Assembly (NCBI GenBank): GCA_030142905.1
Contig: JASJOG010000132.1
Coordinates: forward strand, 600,001-664,000
DNA: 64,000 nucleotides
Reading direction: 5' to 3'
From: Heliopora coerulea
Taxonomy: Eukaryota > Cnidaria > Anthozoa > Scleralcyonacea > Helioporidae
The first letter of the stretch is position 1; each line of letters starts with the position of its first letter. Below are positions 35,401 through 45,544 of the stretch, piece by piece. The notes below the pieces were generated by a model. The model had not been told where the DNA came from and made no database searches. It saw nothing but the letters and a program-made list of their open reading frames with translations. The position numbers were made by a program, and so were the translations under genes.

Positions 35401-36000
35401 GTTTTGGTGTCGTAATTTGAACATTTTCGCTGACCAACCTGACTTCGCTCGCAGTTTCTTGAGCTGCGATCTCGTCTTGAACGACTTCGTCGTCAGTAAC
35501 TGGCCTGACTGCTGTCGCTGCTGCTGAAGTACTTGCAGAAATCACAGTGAAATAACTTGTCAGCTTCCGATACTTTGAAGCAGTACTCTTGTTACTTTCA
35601 GTGACAGTCTTTCTCTTTTTCTGTAAGTTTAATTGCTCTGTCTCTTTGTTGACATCATCGTCATTGTCAGCCATCTTGGTTTTACGTTACAATGAGTAAG
35701 GCATGGAGAGAGGCGGGAAAAAAATCCAAAATTATTCGCGAAAAAAATCACACTTCGGTGATATAAACGAACGCATGAGATAGGGTTTGATTTTCTCAGG
35801 TTAGTTCATACAATAGATTTTTCTTTTTGAATGAATTGAAGAACTGGTCGATAAACATTCTTCAGCAAATCAGAACTTAAGGAAATTTTCCATTTACTTG
35901 CAAACGTGGAAAATTAAGCAGAAGTACGGTGGCTAGAGGGGCAAATCCGATCACTGGGGGGCATTTGCCCCCCCTAGATATATAGTTAAAAAAGGCCCTG
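32465..36000 (-). mobile_element. complete hAT transposon in the GT31 intron
   Basis: The ends cagtgccttttttaa (32465) and, reading inward from 36000, cagggccttttttaa are inverted with one mismatch in the first 15 bases. aatcacaa flanks both sides exactly (32457-32464 and 36001-36008), the 8-bp TSD of hAT elements. The 3,536-bp element holds one transposase gene on the - strand, antisense to the glycosyltransferase. Confidence 0.92.
32815..35674 (-). CDS. hAT-family transposase, intact, two exons
   Basis: Exon 1 runs 35674-33522 and exon 2 33049-32815. Donor gtaagt at 33521 and acceptor ttaaattctag at 33050 keep the frame and give 795 codons plus stop, with no internal stop. The N-terminus has a basic patch (QKKRKT) and a BED/TTF-like zinc finger (C140-x2-C143…H179-x5-H185). 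The RNase-H-like fold shows candidate catalytic Asp317 (IDGSVD) and Asp389 (FTTDGES), and the C-x2-H box C418…H421 (WCACH). Exon 2 holds the C-terminal dimerisation motif PDSMTVERSVSTYN and DPRPAIVSFF. It resembles the hAT proteins related to vertebrate KIAA1586/C17orf113; this is from memory of the family. It should catalyse cut-and-paste transposition in the nucleus. Alternatively it is domesticated, but the intact ends and TSD favour a recent element. Confidence 0.88.
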
Positions 36001-36169
36001 AATCACAAAGTGAAAAATATCGTGAGTAGTTAATGCCATTTTACACCACAGTCTCATACACAATTCCGTTGGTTGGGCATGGTCAAGGGCTGGTGCTTTG
36101 CACCTATAAATCATGAGACTTCCTCAATAACCATCACACTTCCTCTCAGACTATTCTAAGGGTCTGTTC

Positions 36170-36507
36170 CGCAAAGCCGACCAATTAAGGCAAGCTAGAC
36201 GCCAGTCCAATAGCTGAAGTTGGATAATGTGATCTATTTTGTTCTTAGACTAGGAGAGTTCCTTTCAGACACGTAAGTGTCCTGGGCTCACTCAACCATT
36301 TAAGGTAAAGGGCATCAGGACAGTCAAAAGGATTTACTAGTCCTTGGGCTATCAGGGAAGGTTTGCCAACACCTTAGGTGAGGTTACTTACCACTGACGG
36401 CCAATTAAGGCAAGCAGTGGCTTTCAGTCACCCGTTTACCCAGCTGGCAAGGCAGGGGCGCCGCTCCCTGAGGATGCCGAAACATCTTGCCTACCTTCTA
36501 TTGTTAC

Positions 36508-36550
<43 letters not shown>
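36170..36550 (+). repeat. TTA-tailed retroelement remnant (SINE/LINE 3' end)
   Basis: Non-coding sequence with an internal direct repeat (ccaattaaggcaagc near 36180 and 36401) ends in about 14 tta units (36507-36549), the same kind of tail as the 23.7-kb LINE. I cannot name the family. Confidence 0.45.
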
Positions 36551-37440
36551 CAAGATATTATAAAAGGATAATACTTGTTAGCATATACCTCGAGGTAGAT
36601 ATAGATTTTTGTTGAATCTGAATGGTTCCTCTGTGTCGTAATATCCTGCAATATCCTTCAGCTCCGAGCAAAACAAGATAGCTTCCAGTTTTGTTTCAAT
36701 TAGGGAAGAAGAAAATTGTTTTGAATAAACGAACCCACCGTCCTAGACAATGCCGAAAAAGCCACTAAAATTGGCAATAAAGCATTCAGGCATATGTACA
36801 GGTATTTGTTTTACGTTTAAGCTATAAATTTATGTTCTGTTCACAAATGATGAGCAGGCGACAAGCCGACGGCTCGTAAAATTGTTTGAAAATTCAGGGA
36901 AAAAATTGTGTGAAAACAATTACGCGAGATATAGACATTTATCTCGCCGCTTCATGGCTCGGTAAATAACCACCAGTATTGATGGATTACAATTAATCCC
37001 TCGGATTTCAAAAGACAATAATACGGCGGCCATGTTGCTGTCACCTACAATAGAAGTTAATGAATTCTTTTGTGAAAGTTCTACCAACATGGCCGTCATG
37101 ACATCACTTGTGAGCCACCTATCCACCTCCACTTCGGTGAATAATTGTTAATTATGACCCGTGCAGCATTTTGATAAAGTGACGTAAATACCATTTCAAA
37201 TAACATAAACTTAGCTTATCTACATGTGGTTGTAGCCAAGACACATACAGCAAGGTTCTGGCTTTGGGTGCCGCCAATTACCTTGCTTCTTTTTAAATCC
37301 TTAGATTTTCTATTGATTTCCTGCTTCAAGTAACTGTCAATTCCTCGCTATGCCATAACCTTCTGTTCCAATCCTTGTCTTTCGTTACATAGCCGATGTC
37401 AGAGCAACATTAACGATTTCTTTTTTCTTTTTTTTTTCTT
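36551..37440. other. intronic, no gene recognised
   Basis: A small inverted pair (gcggccatgttg / caacatggccgt near 37025 and 37087) suggests a decayed MITE; otherwise only the polypyrimidine tract of the exon-2 acceptor. Confidence 0.4.
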
Positions 37441-37445
37441 TTCAG

Positions 37446-37921
37446 GTAAAGTGATCCTTGACGAAGGGTTTATAATAGTTACCGAGGACATAGTCAAATC
37501 ATTCCTTAACAGAGCAAACAAGACTCTTCTTTGTCATCCGTCGGGAAGCCAGTCCTTAGGGATGTGGCTAAAGGATGTTTCTGGTTTGCAAACGTTTGGG
37601 GACAACAAGAGGATTTTTCATCACCAAATTGATTTCAGTAGGACAGTAGGAAAAAGTCGTGACATCTGCAGGACAGCACTAGCAGTCCATCAAAGTTACC
37701 CGAAAAAAATGAAGACTTATTGGGATATTTACTTGAAGCAAGACAATCGTTCGTATATATTGCCTCCGATAGCGTTTCCATGTGACTTTCCTCAAGTTTA
37801 CGACTACAGGGTTGCCCGTGGTATTTGGTTTGCTGTACCAAAATTGTGCAAAGACCTGCCTGTTTGGAACCGCGGTGAATATTTCAAAGGGAGAGAAAGA
37901 AAACAATTGAGGGGAAATTAA
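37446..37921 (+). CDS. GT31 beta-1,3-glycosyltransferase, exon 2
   Basis: A strong acceptor (a pyrimidine tract over 37420-37445 ending ttttcag) opens the exon in the phase needed by exon 1. Residues 217-374 read KVILDEGFIIVTEDIV, LLCHPSGSQSLGMWL, the family-like DICRTALAVHQSYPKKM, then LPPIAFPCDFPQVYDYR…PKLCKDLPVWNRGEYF…GRERK, ending with TAA at 37919-37921. Family members usually carry an acidic ED(V/E) motif just before G-x-W/C-L. Here the matching place is GSQSLGMWL, so the usual acidic residues are missing; the enzyme may be divergent or have altered activity. The intron of 7,604 bases contains at least three transposons. Confidence 0.85.
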
Positions 37922-38353
37922 ATGTATCAACCTTTAAATCACAGGATCAAAAAACTAATATTTAGTAAAATGTAAGGTGTATGACTATACATACACCTTC
38001 ACATTGCTCAACGACTTCACATTGCTCGATATACCTAATATGGATGAAGTGTCTCAAATAGAGATAGATACACTTTTTTTACGATTTGCTCTAAAACATT
38101 ATCTTGCACAACTTACTTCTTTAATCTCGTGACAAAATGTAATAAAATAAAATAAATTATGATGTGATATGTTTACGCAATGTAGTGCCCAGAGGAAGGC
38201 GGAGACCGGTTGACTAATAATTTTAACTGCTTTTAAATTATCTGACTCAATACCATATCGTAATAAAAGTAACCGGACGATACGAACGTTCACAAAGATC
38301 ATATCGTCAGAAAAATACAATCTGAGTCAACCGCAACCGGCTGAATTCAGAAG

Positions 38354-38587
38354 GGATGCTGGTGGCACAGTGGTAGTGCACTTGTCTCTCACCACTGCTG
38401 TTAAGGTTCAATTCCGACATGTGAGAAGAGTATTGTCCAGTTTGCCTTTACCAAACATCGAAGGTTTTCTCCGGGTACTCCGGTTTCCTTCTGTAGTGAC
38501 ACTGGGCAAATGAGGGGTAGCTCTTACTGGACTTCTAGGGGGAACAACTTTGATGACTGATAGGGTAATCCAAAATAAATGAAGACA
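38354..38587 (+). mobile_element. tRNA-derived SINE, + strand copy
   Basis: Starts with a tRNA-like head: A box tggcacagtggtagtgc and B box ggttcaattcc (38405-38415). A tail follows, shared in reverse with 57257-57552 (ctccgggtactccggtttcc; gacttctagggggaaca). Two copies in opposite orientation in one window support a dispersed family with internal pol III promoters. Confidence 0.75.
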
Positions 38588-38645
38588 CTGATTACCGGTG
38601 ACACGCTCTAACCATTGAGATATCGAGACCCAGTGAGTCCAGGTG
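38588..38645 (-). mobile_element. tRNA-like fragment related to 28.6 kb
   Basis: The - strand shows tctcaatggttagagcg and caccggtaatc, close to the A-box and anticodon region of the tRNA-like sequences at 28584 and 28838. The B-box half is degraded. Confidence 0.5.
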
Positions 38646-40098
38646 CAAGTTCGACGTGTGTGATGCCAACGCGACAGTCGCAATATGATAATGAAATGAA
38701 CACTTCCGAATGGCGTCTTGGCCGTGGGGACAAGGCGTGGCAAGGCCCCCCTAAGCCAATATTTGTCCGAAATTTTGAAGTTGTCGGAAATCTAACGGCT
38801 GTCGGAAAAACTACACCATTCTGCAAACCAGATATTTCACTGGCATGATCATCTATCCAACGCAAAAGCTGGTGCAAACATCATACCCTGAATGTGATCT
38901 CTGACTGCTGTCTTTGTTTCCTTGTCTTCCAGCAAGTCAGCATCCCGGGATGCGTGGTGCGCGCAAGATGCTCGTGCGATAATCACGAATCACAATGCAT
39001 TTGCCATGACCATTCTGTGGTCGTGACTGACTGGATTATTCGTTAGAGGGTCATCGCCTAGGGAAAGTTTAAATTCAAACACAAAGTTAAAGCAAATTAA
39101 AACACACGACTTGTACTTAGGAAAGACCATCATCATGTCACCTAAGTCAAAACGGCGAAACATTGAGCATAGCCAAATGTCAAACTTAAAATTGTCAAGG
39201 ACAGACTGAGGTCCACAATAGGCCAGCAGCCGAGCCGGTGATGCTCTTCTTCTGGTAAATGTAGAACGATAACTAAACTAGATAGTCGATTATGATAAAT
39301 TAGTTGATGCATATGCAACGTCATGTTTAGTAAAGAAAAGTTTACTAATTTAGAACGTAAAACAGTATTCAGTATTATGCTGTTCAACCATCCCGATTTT
39401 CCTTGAAAATCCCTAGTCCTGACCGATATGCCATTGGGATAGACGATAGGAAAAATTCTGATACTTTGCCATACAAGGTCAAAGCGTTTACATCTCGCCT
39501 TTCGTACCGTTATCTCAAAGTATTGGGCATAAAATTAAAATAATTTTATCAGTGCAATTACATATATTTTGAAGTACTTAGAACCAACTATCCTTCGGAG
39601 ACCGATTTAAAAAATGACGCCAGTCGTAAACCGGTTGAGGAAATGAGCAGAACATAAATTAAACTGGTTACCTTTCAATAAGTCATTAATATCCGATTTC
39701 TCAAGCTTCGTAACCATGAATACGTCTCAGTCTGAGGAATTACGATACTTGGTTTTTCATTACCGAGCATCGTTTTTTTAATAGGAAGAAAGCGGAAAAT
39801 TAAGATCAATTTATCGAGCATTTTTGACTTTTTAAAATTTTCTGGGGGACCATGGCCCCAGAGCCCCTCCGTTAAAACCCGATTTGGAGAAGGTCTATAG
39901 GTTGGACAGTCTGAGTACAGCATATTGTAATAGTACTGTAAGAGTAGCCTGCCTGGACATCGAGAAGTTAGAGTTTGGATAAACGTTTGAGCTGTACTCA
40001 TATAATACATGAATATTATGGCATAGGAGAGTGGATAATGCAGTCGAAATATTTACGTAGTGGGGGTAATGTTAAATTATAGCACACTTTCCCTTTAT
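38646..40098. other. no gene recognised
   Basis: No supported coding or repeat structure. Confidence 0.4.
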
Positions 40099-40526
40099 AC
40101 ACCTTTTGCTGTTCATTTCCAGAAAATATACTATAATTAACGCCAACCCCAAACTCATTAACGCAAAAATATACTTGTTTTATTCAATCGACATTCATTA
40201 GCGCAGATACGCAACCATTTGAATTAAAGGGCATTCCACAACGCCAACAGACGACCATTAACAGCATTCTACTATACATTAGGAATAATAAAATTTCCAT
40301 CAGGCAAAATATTTCTCTTGCGTAATTGAAATTTTATCACCCCTAATGTATAGTTGAGTGGTGGTGTTAATGGTCGTCTGTTGGCGCTATGGAATGCCCT
40401 TTGATGCAAATCGTTGCGTATCTACGTTAATGAACGTCGATTGAATAAAATGAATGTATTTTTGCGATGAGTTTGAGGTAGGCGTTAATGATAGTATATT
40501 TTCTGGTAATGAACAGCAAAAGGTTT
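40099..40526. mobile_element. foldback MITE, full copy
   Basis: Almost the entire 428 bases is one imperfect palindrome. caccttttgctgttcat at the left matches atgaacagcaaaaggt at the right, with arms of about 205 bases (attaacgccaacc/ggcgttaatg; gcgccaacagacgacc-like / ggtcgtctgttggcgc) meeting near 40315. Confidence 0.85.
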
Positions 40527-40649
40527 AGTAGCAAGAGAAACAGCAATAAAACTTTGGTTAAAACTGCAATAAAGGGTTTTCCGTTACCAAAATCATAAAA
40601 AAACCCAATTCTGGATCAAAATGCCTCTCAAAATAAGCGCACCTCAAAC

Positions 40650-40945
40650 TACACCTTTTGCTGTTCATTACCGGAAAATATACTGTCATTAACGCCAACC
40701 TCAAACTCATTAACGCAAAAATACATTCATTTTATTCAATCGACATTCACTAGTGTAGATAGGCAACCATTTGCATCGAAGGGCATTCTGCAGCGCCAAC
40801 AGACGACCATTAACAACATTCTACTATGCATTACGGATAATAAAATTTCAATTAGGCAAGATATTTCTCTTGCGTAATTGAAATTTTATTACCCCTAATG
40901 TATAGTAGAATGGTGTTGATGGTCGTTTGTGGTGCGTAAAGGAGT
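40650..40945. mobile_element. foldback MITE, truncated copy
   Basis: Same family as 40099-40526. The left arm is complete (40650-40850) and the right arm stops at about 40945 (ggtgttgatggtcg), where Penelope-related sequence and microsatellites begin. Confidence 0.8.
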
Positions 40946-40998
40946 GGTGCGTAGGCAGTTGTATATCAAATAGAAACAGGAAAAGGGTTGTGTACTGA

Positions 40999-41050
40999 CA
41001 CACACACACACACATACACACACACACACACGCACGCACAGATATATATA

Positions 41051-41082
<32 letters not shown>
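40999..41082. repeat. (CA)n/(TA)n compound microsatellite
   Basis: acacacac tract, then gatatatatatgtgtgtgtg, then a tatata tract, next to the 3' end of the Penelope-like fragment. Confidence 0.9.
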
Positions 41083-41120
41083 ATCACAACACAAGATTTG
41101 GTTACTTCATAAGAACTTTT

Positions 41121-41180
41121 ATTCACTACAGAACTGTTTCGTATGACAAGTTCGAAGCTTGCCACACTCGTCAGGTGAAT
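41121..41180 (-). ncRNA. type-I hammerhead ribozyme of a Penelope-like element
   Basis: On the - strand the order is: stem I 5' strand auucac; core CUGACGA; a 10-bp stem II (guguggcaag / cuugucauac, two G-U pairs) closed by cuucgaa; core GAA; a 4-bp stem III acag-uu-cugu; A at the cleavage site; and stem I 3' strand gugaau. Every invariant core position (C3 U4 G5 A6 N7 G8 A9, G12 A13 A14, A15.1-U16.1) is met. The very short stem III is typical of hammerheads in Penelope-like elements and retrozymes, which cleave best as dimers. It lies about 100 bases downstream of the GIY-YIG remnant on the same strand. Confidence 0.75.
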
Positions 41181-41280
41181 GCTGTGTTTGGCGTGTAAAC
41201 TTGAGATCTGTGGTTGGTTTGTGACGTCAAGATGTTTGTGTGTAGTATTTGGTTCGTATTACAGGTAGAGACAGTGACAA

Positions 41281-41610
41281 TTATCTGTTACAAAGTAAAT
41301 GTTTCTTGCGGTGCCTGCAAGTAGATATAAGTTCATTCCTTTTGTTGAGGGAACTCCGTTCCGGATGGCATATGATAAGAAATTTTTCGTAAATGCATAA
41401 GTTGCAGCGTTTAGTCCTGTTTGAATAGGGATGACATTTCTTCATAATTTTCCACTCTATTGAATAGCGCGCGTTCAATTGCTTCAGCGACCAAACATGT
41501 TTGCTAAGCTCTGTGGCGTTTTTGGATTTTTCATTTCTAAATGAGCTGGTGTGGTTCCGATATCGTGTTTTAAACGTGTTTCTAACGTAGCCAACATTAT
41601 TTCCTTGCAC
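41281..41610 (-). pseudogene. Penelope-like GIY-YIG endonuclease, C-terminal half
   Basis: On the - strand: GYVRNTFKTRYRNHTSSFRN, ATELSKHVWSLKQLN, YSIEWKI, RCNLCIYEKFLI and LNKRNELISTCRHRKKHLL. This is the second half of the GIY-YIG domain (R-x-x-x-H, then the E-L-S-K-H-x-W segment) and the C-terminus of Penelope-like polyproteins. The stop at 41281 is followed by the hammerhead-bearing 3' region. The first half of the domain is missing on this strand. Confidence 0.85.
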
Positions 41611-41835
41611 AACAAATCAGTGCTAAACAAAGCCAAAGAAACTGCTGATCACACGCCCCTAGAAAACGAATGCAACTGCCGCATAAGAAATAATTGCCCA
41701 CTAAAAGGGAAATGCCAAATCAAAGGGATTGTATACCAGGCCACCGTAACGAATGAGGACAACAACACGAAAGAGACCTACGTCGGCTTAACAGAAGGAA
41801 CGTTTTTAAACATCTTTAGTTCACGATTGTGTCAG
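41600..41835 (+). pseudogene. Penelope-like GIY-YIG endonuclease, N-terminal half
   Basis: On the + strand: SVLNKAKETADHTP, NECNCRIRNNCPLKGKCQIK, GIVYQATVTNEDN, KETYVGLTEGTF. The Cys cluster (C-x-C-x5-C-x5-C) and the Y-x-G-L-T-E-G-T-F stretch are the first half of the Penelope GIY-YIG domain. It ends at about 41815, where the - strand fragment's homology would begin, so the two pieces are head to head. Confidence 0.85.
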
Positions 41836-42500
41836 TATTCTTTCATGTAGAGCAGTAATTATCCTCACCAGCAATAATCGCTTTCTAATACATTACACCT
41901 TTTTCATAAGCTGGTGGCCCCATTTGAACTTTCGCAGGAAATTCCAAGGATATAATGTCTTTATGAAGAAGGCTAATTTATCATTATTGTCTAATTATAC
42001 AAATTCTTTACTGTCCCAGGAAAAATTCATATCCCAGGAAAAAGTACTAAAAATTTAAACATTGTCCAACGTTCAGGTTAGTTCGTTTTCTAGATGGTAC
42101 TACCTGTAGCTCCAAACTGTTATAAGAAAATTACAGTGTTGCCATGAATAACGACAAAACGAACTGTCTGCGAAGAGCTTAACCACAACTCGTACTAAAA
42201 TTAACATAAAACTACCAGCGTGAGTTGAGAAATTTTCCTCGATATGCTCCATAGCAATAAGGAATTGTTTGTACTCAAAAGCATGCACATGAAAAATGAC
42301 TTGTAGCGCAACTATTCTTTGAGGCATCAATGGAAAGTTTTGTAATACAACGTTCGCATTGTGGTACATTCCGTAAACAAACCGTGTAAACGAAGATCAG
42401 AGCAAGGTTTGTGCTCAGTACGTCAAACTACCGTAAACAAATACAAGAAACACAAACAATATACTAAGCATTTAGTACTGTTTTCACTAACCACATATCA
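41836..42500. other. no gene recognised
   Basis: No supported feature. A 90-codon frame on - (42100-42369) has protein-like composition but no motif I recognise. Confidence 0.35.
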
Positions 42501-42539
42501 GATCATGTATGGTAACCTTTATGTTTTTCCAACAACAGC

Positions 42540-42673
42540 ATAGGGCCACCCACGACATCAACTCTTCGAGGCATTCCTTCGAAGTAAACATAGTTTTCTA
42601 CTGAACTGGACAGGGCTTGCCTTGTGATACCAGTAGAAAAGGGCAGTTTCGAAAGCTTCTGGACTAGACTTTC
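42540..42673 (-). other. possible exon of unknown protein
   Basis: The - strand translation DESLVQKLSKLPFSTG…SSSVENYVYFEGMPRRVDVVGGPMLL has coding-like composition and is preceded by an acceptor-like gttggtgcag. I see no homologue or clear donor; it may be a retroelement fragment. Confidence 0.25.
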
Positions 42674-43032
42674 GTCTGCACCAACCGACAAACCATTGGC
42701 TTGAAGGTGTCAGGAATATATTTATATATTTTCCAAAAATAATTCACAATATTAAGCTTGTCCTGATAAACTTATACCCAAGAGACTATAAACGTGATTA
42801 CTTATGCGTTCACTGGAGGTCGAACATTGCTCAAAAGAATTCGTTAGACGGAATATGTTAAAAAGCAGATTAAAAGTCAAAACAGTGCAAAACAATAAGC
42901 AAAGCAAGACAAGGGAAATTTGCTGGATTAAGATTTCACCAAAATCAAAACTTAACTGCAATTATAAAGTACGCTAAAAACTCGGTAGAATTTGAAAGAA
43001 TTGAATTTATTAACTTAAGAATCACCAGCAAG

Positions 43033-43176
43033 TTAATATGGAGTGACAATTTCACCCTCATCCTCAAAATGAGGGTGCTGAATACCTTCTTTCTCTTTAG
43101 CTTTGTCACAAAGAAAATTTATTAACAAAGCTATCAATGCAAGGTCCTTAATTATAGTCGTCAAAGTTGCCGCCAT
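43033..43176 (-). CDS. 47-aa small ORF, possible micropeptide
   Basis: ATG at 43176 in a fair context (acagaATGGcgg) opens 47 codons ending in TAA at 43033. The product starts MAATLTTIIK, has a hydrophobic stretch (DLALIALLINFL, about 11-22), then a basic KAKEKEG patch and an acidic HFEDEGEIVTPY tail. The layout resembles a short single-pass membrane peptide. I recognise no family. No splice signal is needed, and the preceding 60 bases on - are less AT-rich. It sits in the gap between the two host genes. Chance occurrence cannot be excluded. Confidence 0.3.
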   Translation of the reverse strand: MAATLTTIIKDLALIALLINFLCDKAKEKEGIQHPHFEDEGEIVTPY

Positions 43177-43226
43177 TCTGTTCCATCCAACGTTAATCGC
43201 GGTTCAGTGTGTCAGCTGTCCTTCTA

Positions 43227-43366
43227 ATTGATGGTTTGCACGTGACGTGGTGGCCATGTTGGCGGAACTTTAACCAAAAAATCTCATAAACTTCTATTGT
43301 ACTTGGCGCCAACATGTCTACCGTATCGTCATTTGAATCTCAAGGGACTGGATGCAAACCATCAAT
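43227..43366. mobile_element. 140-bp MITE, attgatggtttgca ends
   Basis: attgatggtttgca at 43227 is exactly complementary to tgcaaaccatcaat ending at 43366; inside, gccatgttggcg pairs with cgccaacatg. Non-coding. Confidence 0.75.
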
Positions 43367-43427
43367 CAAGTTTCCGTACTTGTCGTGGGTCATGGTGTCA
43401 TTAAAGTCTGGAATTTTTTTCTCCTTA

Positions 43428-43787
43428 AGCCTGGTTTACGCTTGAACATAATCATAAGCAAGGTTAAAACAAAAGGCAAAAGAAAGGAATGAAGTCAAGC
43501 CTGTGACATAAGGATCGTCATAAGCATAAGCGTAAAGCCGGATTTCCATTTGGTGCAAAATGTCGCGTGCGCGACCGTTGTATTGTTAAAATTGAATAGT
43601 TTTCTACTTGGCTCCCCTTGAGAGCTCCGAAGATTATAGTCCAACCATAAGCATAAGCCAAGAGCAGAACAAAAGACCAAACAAAGAAAAATTCTTGTTG
43701 TTTTATGTTCGCAAGTCCCAAGAGGAGATATGCTATGTTTCGTATTGATCTTCTCCTTATGCTTGCGACGCCAGTGTGAACCAAGCT
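43428..43787. mobile_element. PIF/Harbinger-like MITE
   Basis: agcctggtttacgc and the complement of gtgtgaaccaagct are inverted ends flanked by TTA (43425-43427, 43788-43790). A 3-bp TWA/TTA TSD suits PIF/Harbinger. Non-coding; cataagc motifs recur inside. Confidence 0.6.
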
Positions 43788-44149
43788 TTATCCATGCTGT
43801 TTTTCATTAAGTGAATATGGTCATGCGCATGGTTGCTCAATTGTAAAAATTGAATGGATTTCCAGTTGCTCCACTTGAGAATACCCAAGACAAAGAGAGA
43901 ACGTCGCCCGCGCGACTACGTGCACTAAATGGAAATGGAGCTTGGTGAGCCCTCATCCAACAAATTTAATTCTCAAACTCATTAATAATTCATGACATAA
44001 TTAACCAACCAGACTAAAATATTTGGTCAATGTGCATGTGTTTTGAAACCCGGTAAACTCAATTCATAATTAAGAAATCAGATGATAAACGGCTCATATA
44101 TAGAACCGTTTATTACGACATCTCTTGATTACAAATTCAAAATATACGA

Positions 44150-44390
44150 TTGAGAAGCTATTTCATAAACTCGTGTTTCGTGTTTTAACAGGGGTTACAA
44201 ACACTCGAGAACAATAAAAAGCCCTCGGCCTACCGCCTCGTGATTTTCAATGTTCTCTCGCGTTTGTAAAACATTCGAGAACAACAAAAATCACTCGGTT
44301 CACGGCCTCGTGATTTTCATTGTTCTCTCGTGTTTGTAACCCCTGGTAGAACACTCGCACTCGTTTATGAAATATTACTTCTCTACCTCA
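44150..44390. repeat. nested palindrome of about 240 bp
   Basis: gagaagctatttcataaactcg (left) mirrors cgtttatgaaatattacttctc (right). Inside, ggggttacaaacactcgagaacaa mirrors ttgttctctcgtgtttgtaacccc, with a second copy of the fold in the middle (near 44255-44285). This gives several alternative cruciforms. Confidence 0.75.
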
Positions 44391-44934
44391 GTCCAGTGTG
44401 TCGTAACGAGTCAACCCAAGGCCGAGTGACGAGTAGAGTTGAGTCAGAAGCGTCGAGTCACGAGTCGAGATGAGTGGCGTTAAAAGGTTTTATTCATCGT
44501 TTAAACCGGCAAAAATAAGATATATTAAACAAATTTTTAAAAGAATGAAAAAAAAAAAGAAAAAAAAAAAGCAAAAGCAAAAAAGAAAAACCCTTCAAGT
44601 GGAAGACAATTGTTAAAATAAGTAAAACCTATTCTACAAATTATCATCATTACAAGACGTCTAGTGCCCCTTAGTCATAGAGTCATAGGTGTGTGTGTGT
44701 GTGATTGAGTCAAGTCGAGTCCCGTCAGTGGTCTGACTCGAGTCAAGCAACTTGATCTAGTCTAGTCGAATCTCGTTATAAAGTTGCCACTACATCGTTT
44801 TTAATTCAAAATCGTCACTGGTCACATCGAATTTGTGAAAGGTCAAACCAAATTCATAAGATGTAAGAGCATATGGGAATCTCACCCATTACCGGTGAAA
44901 AACGCAAAAATCCACCTACAACAAGCCCTTTCCC

Positions 44935-45335
44935 CACTATCAATCTACGGGACACCCTATCACTTTTGAGGATTTCAGCATTATTTCCTCGGTATCATTT
45001 GAATCCGAACTTCTGCTACGAGAGAGTTTATTAATTAACAAACTGAAACCGACTCTTAACGCCAATATCGGCTCAACACCTCTTTACCTGTTTTCATAAT
45101 TCCTTCTCGTCACCTTATCGTTTACGTCATGTCGCTTCTTTTTCATCCTTTACCTACATTTAGTTTCCTCTCCTGATTGGTCCGTCGTGTTAGTTTTCTG
45201 CTTGTAACATTTACTATCTACCCTTATGATGTAATATGATAATCTCTGAAGATGTTGTTGACAATGAAACGTCAGATTACACTTTTTTTATTTCTTTATG
45301 GCTCTACTTCGTGTTTTTGCTGGGCATTGATATAG
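44935..45335 (+). pseudogene. Penelope-like C-terminal and 3' region fragment
   Basis: From 44953: ITFEDFSIISS, FESELLLRESLLINKLKPTLNANIGSTPLYLF then a stop (about 45092). This is the ESLLI-x-K-x-x-P-x-LN segment at the end of Penelope-like GIY-YIG proteins. The following 240 bases resemble the 3' non-coding part, including ctgaaga…gaaacgtc at 45246-45273. Confidence 0.6.
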
Positions 45336-45544
45336 TCGAGACTTCATCACGGGATTTTCTTGAGATGAACTGAATGATTTTTAAAGGATAGAGAATTTTC
45401 TCGAAAATTATTAGACTCTTTGAATTTGTGGATAATAGGCTGTATTGTGCGCAACAGTTGTGACAAGCCTCCATGCGTGTTCATATTCAAATAAATTGAA
45501 GTTTCTAACACGCCTTCAGATAAATTCTGACGAAACCCCGTTAA

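Noticed and set aside
43033..43176. Small ORF as the missing AIF1 C-terminal exon (it contains KAKEKE like the AIF1 tail)
   Set aside because: No acceptor gives the phase required by exon 6, and the residues before KAKEKE do not fit the AIF1 family.
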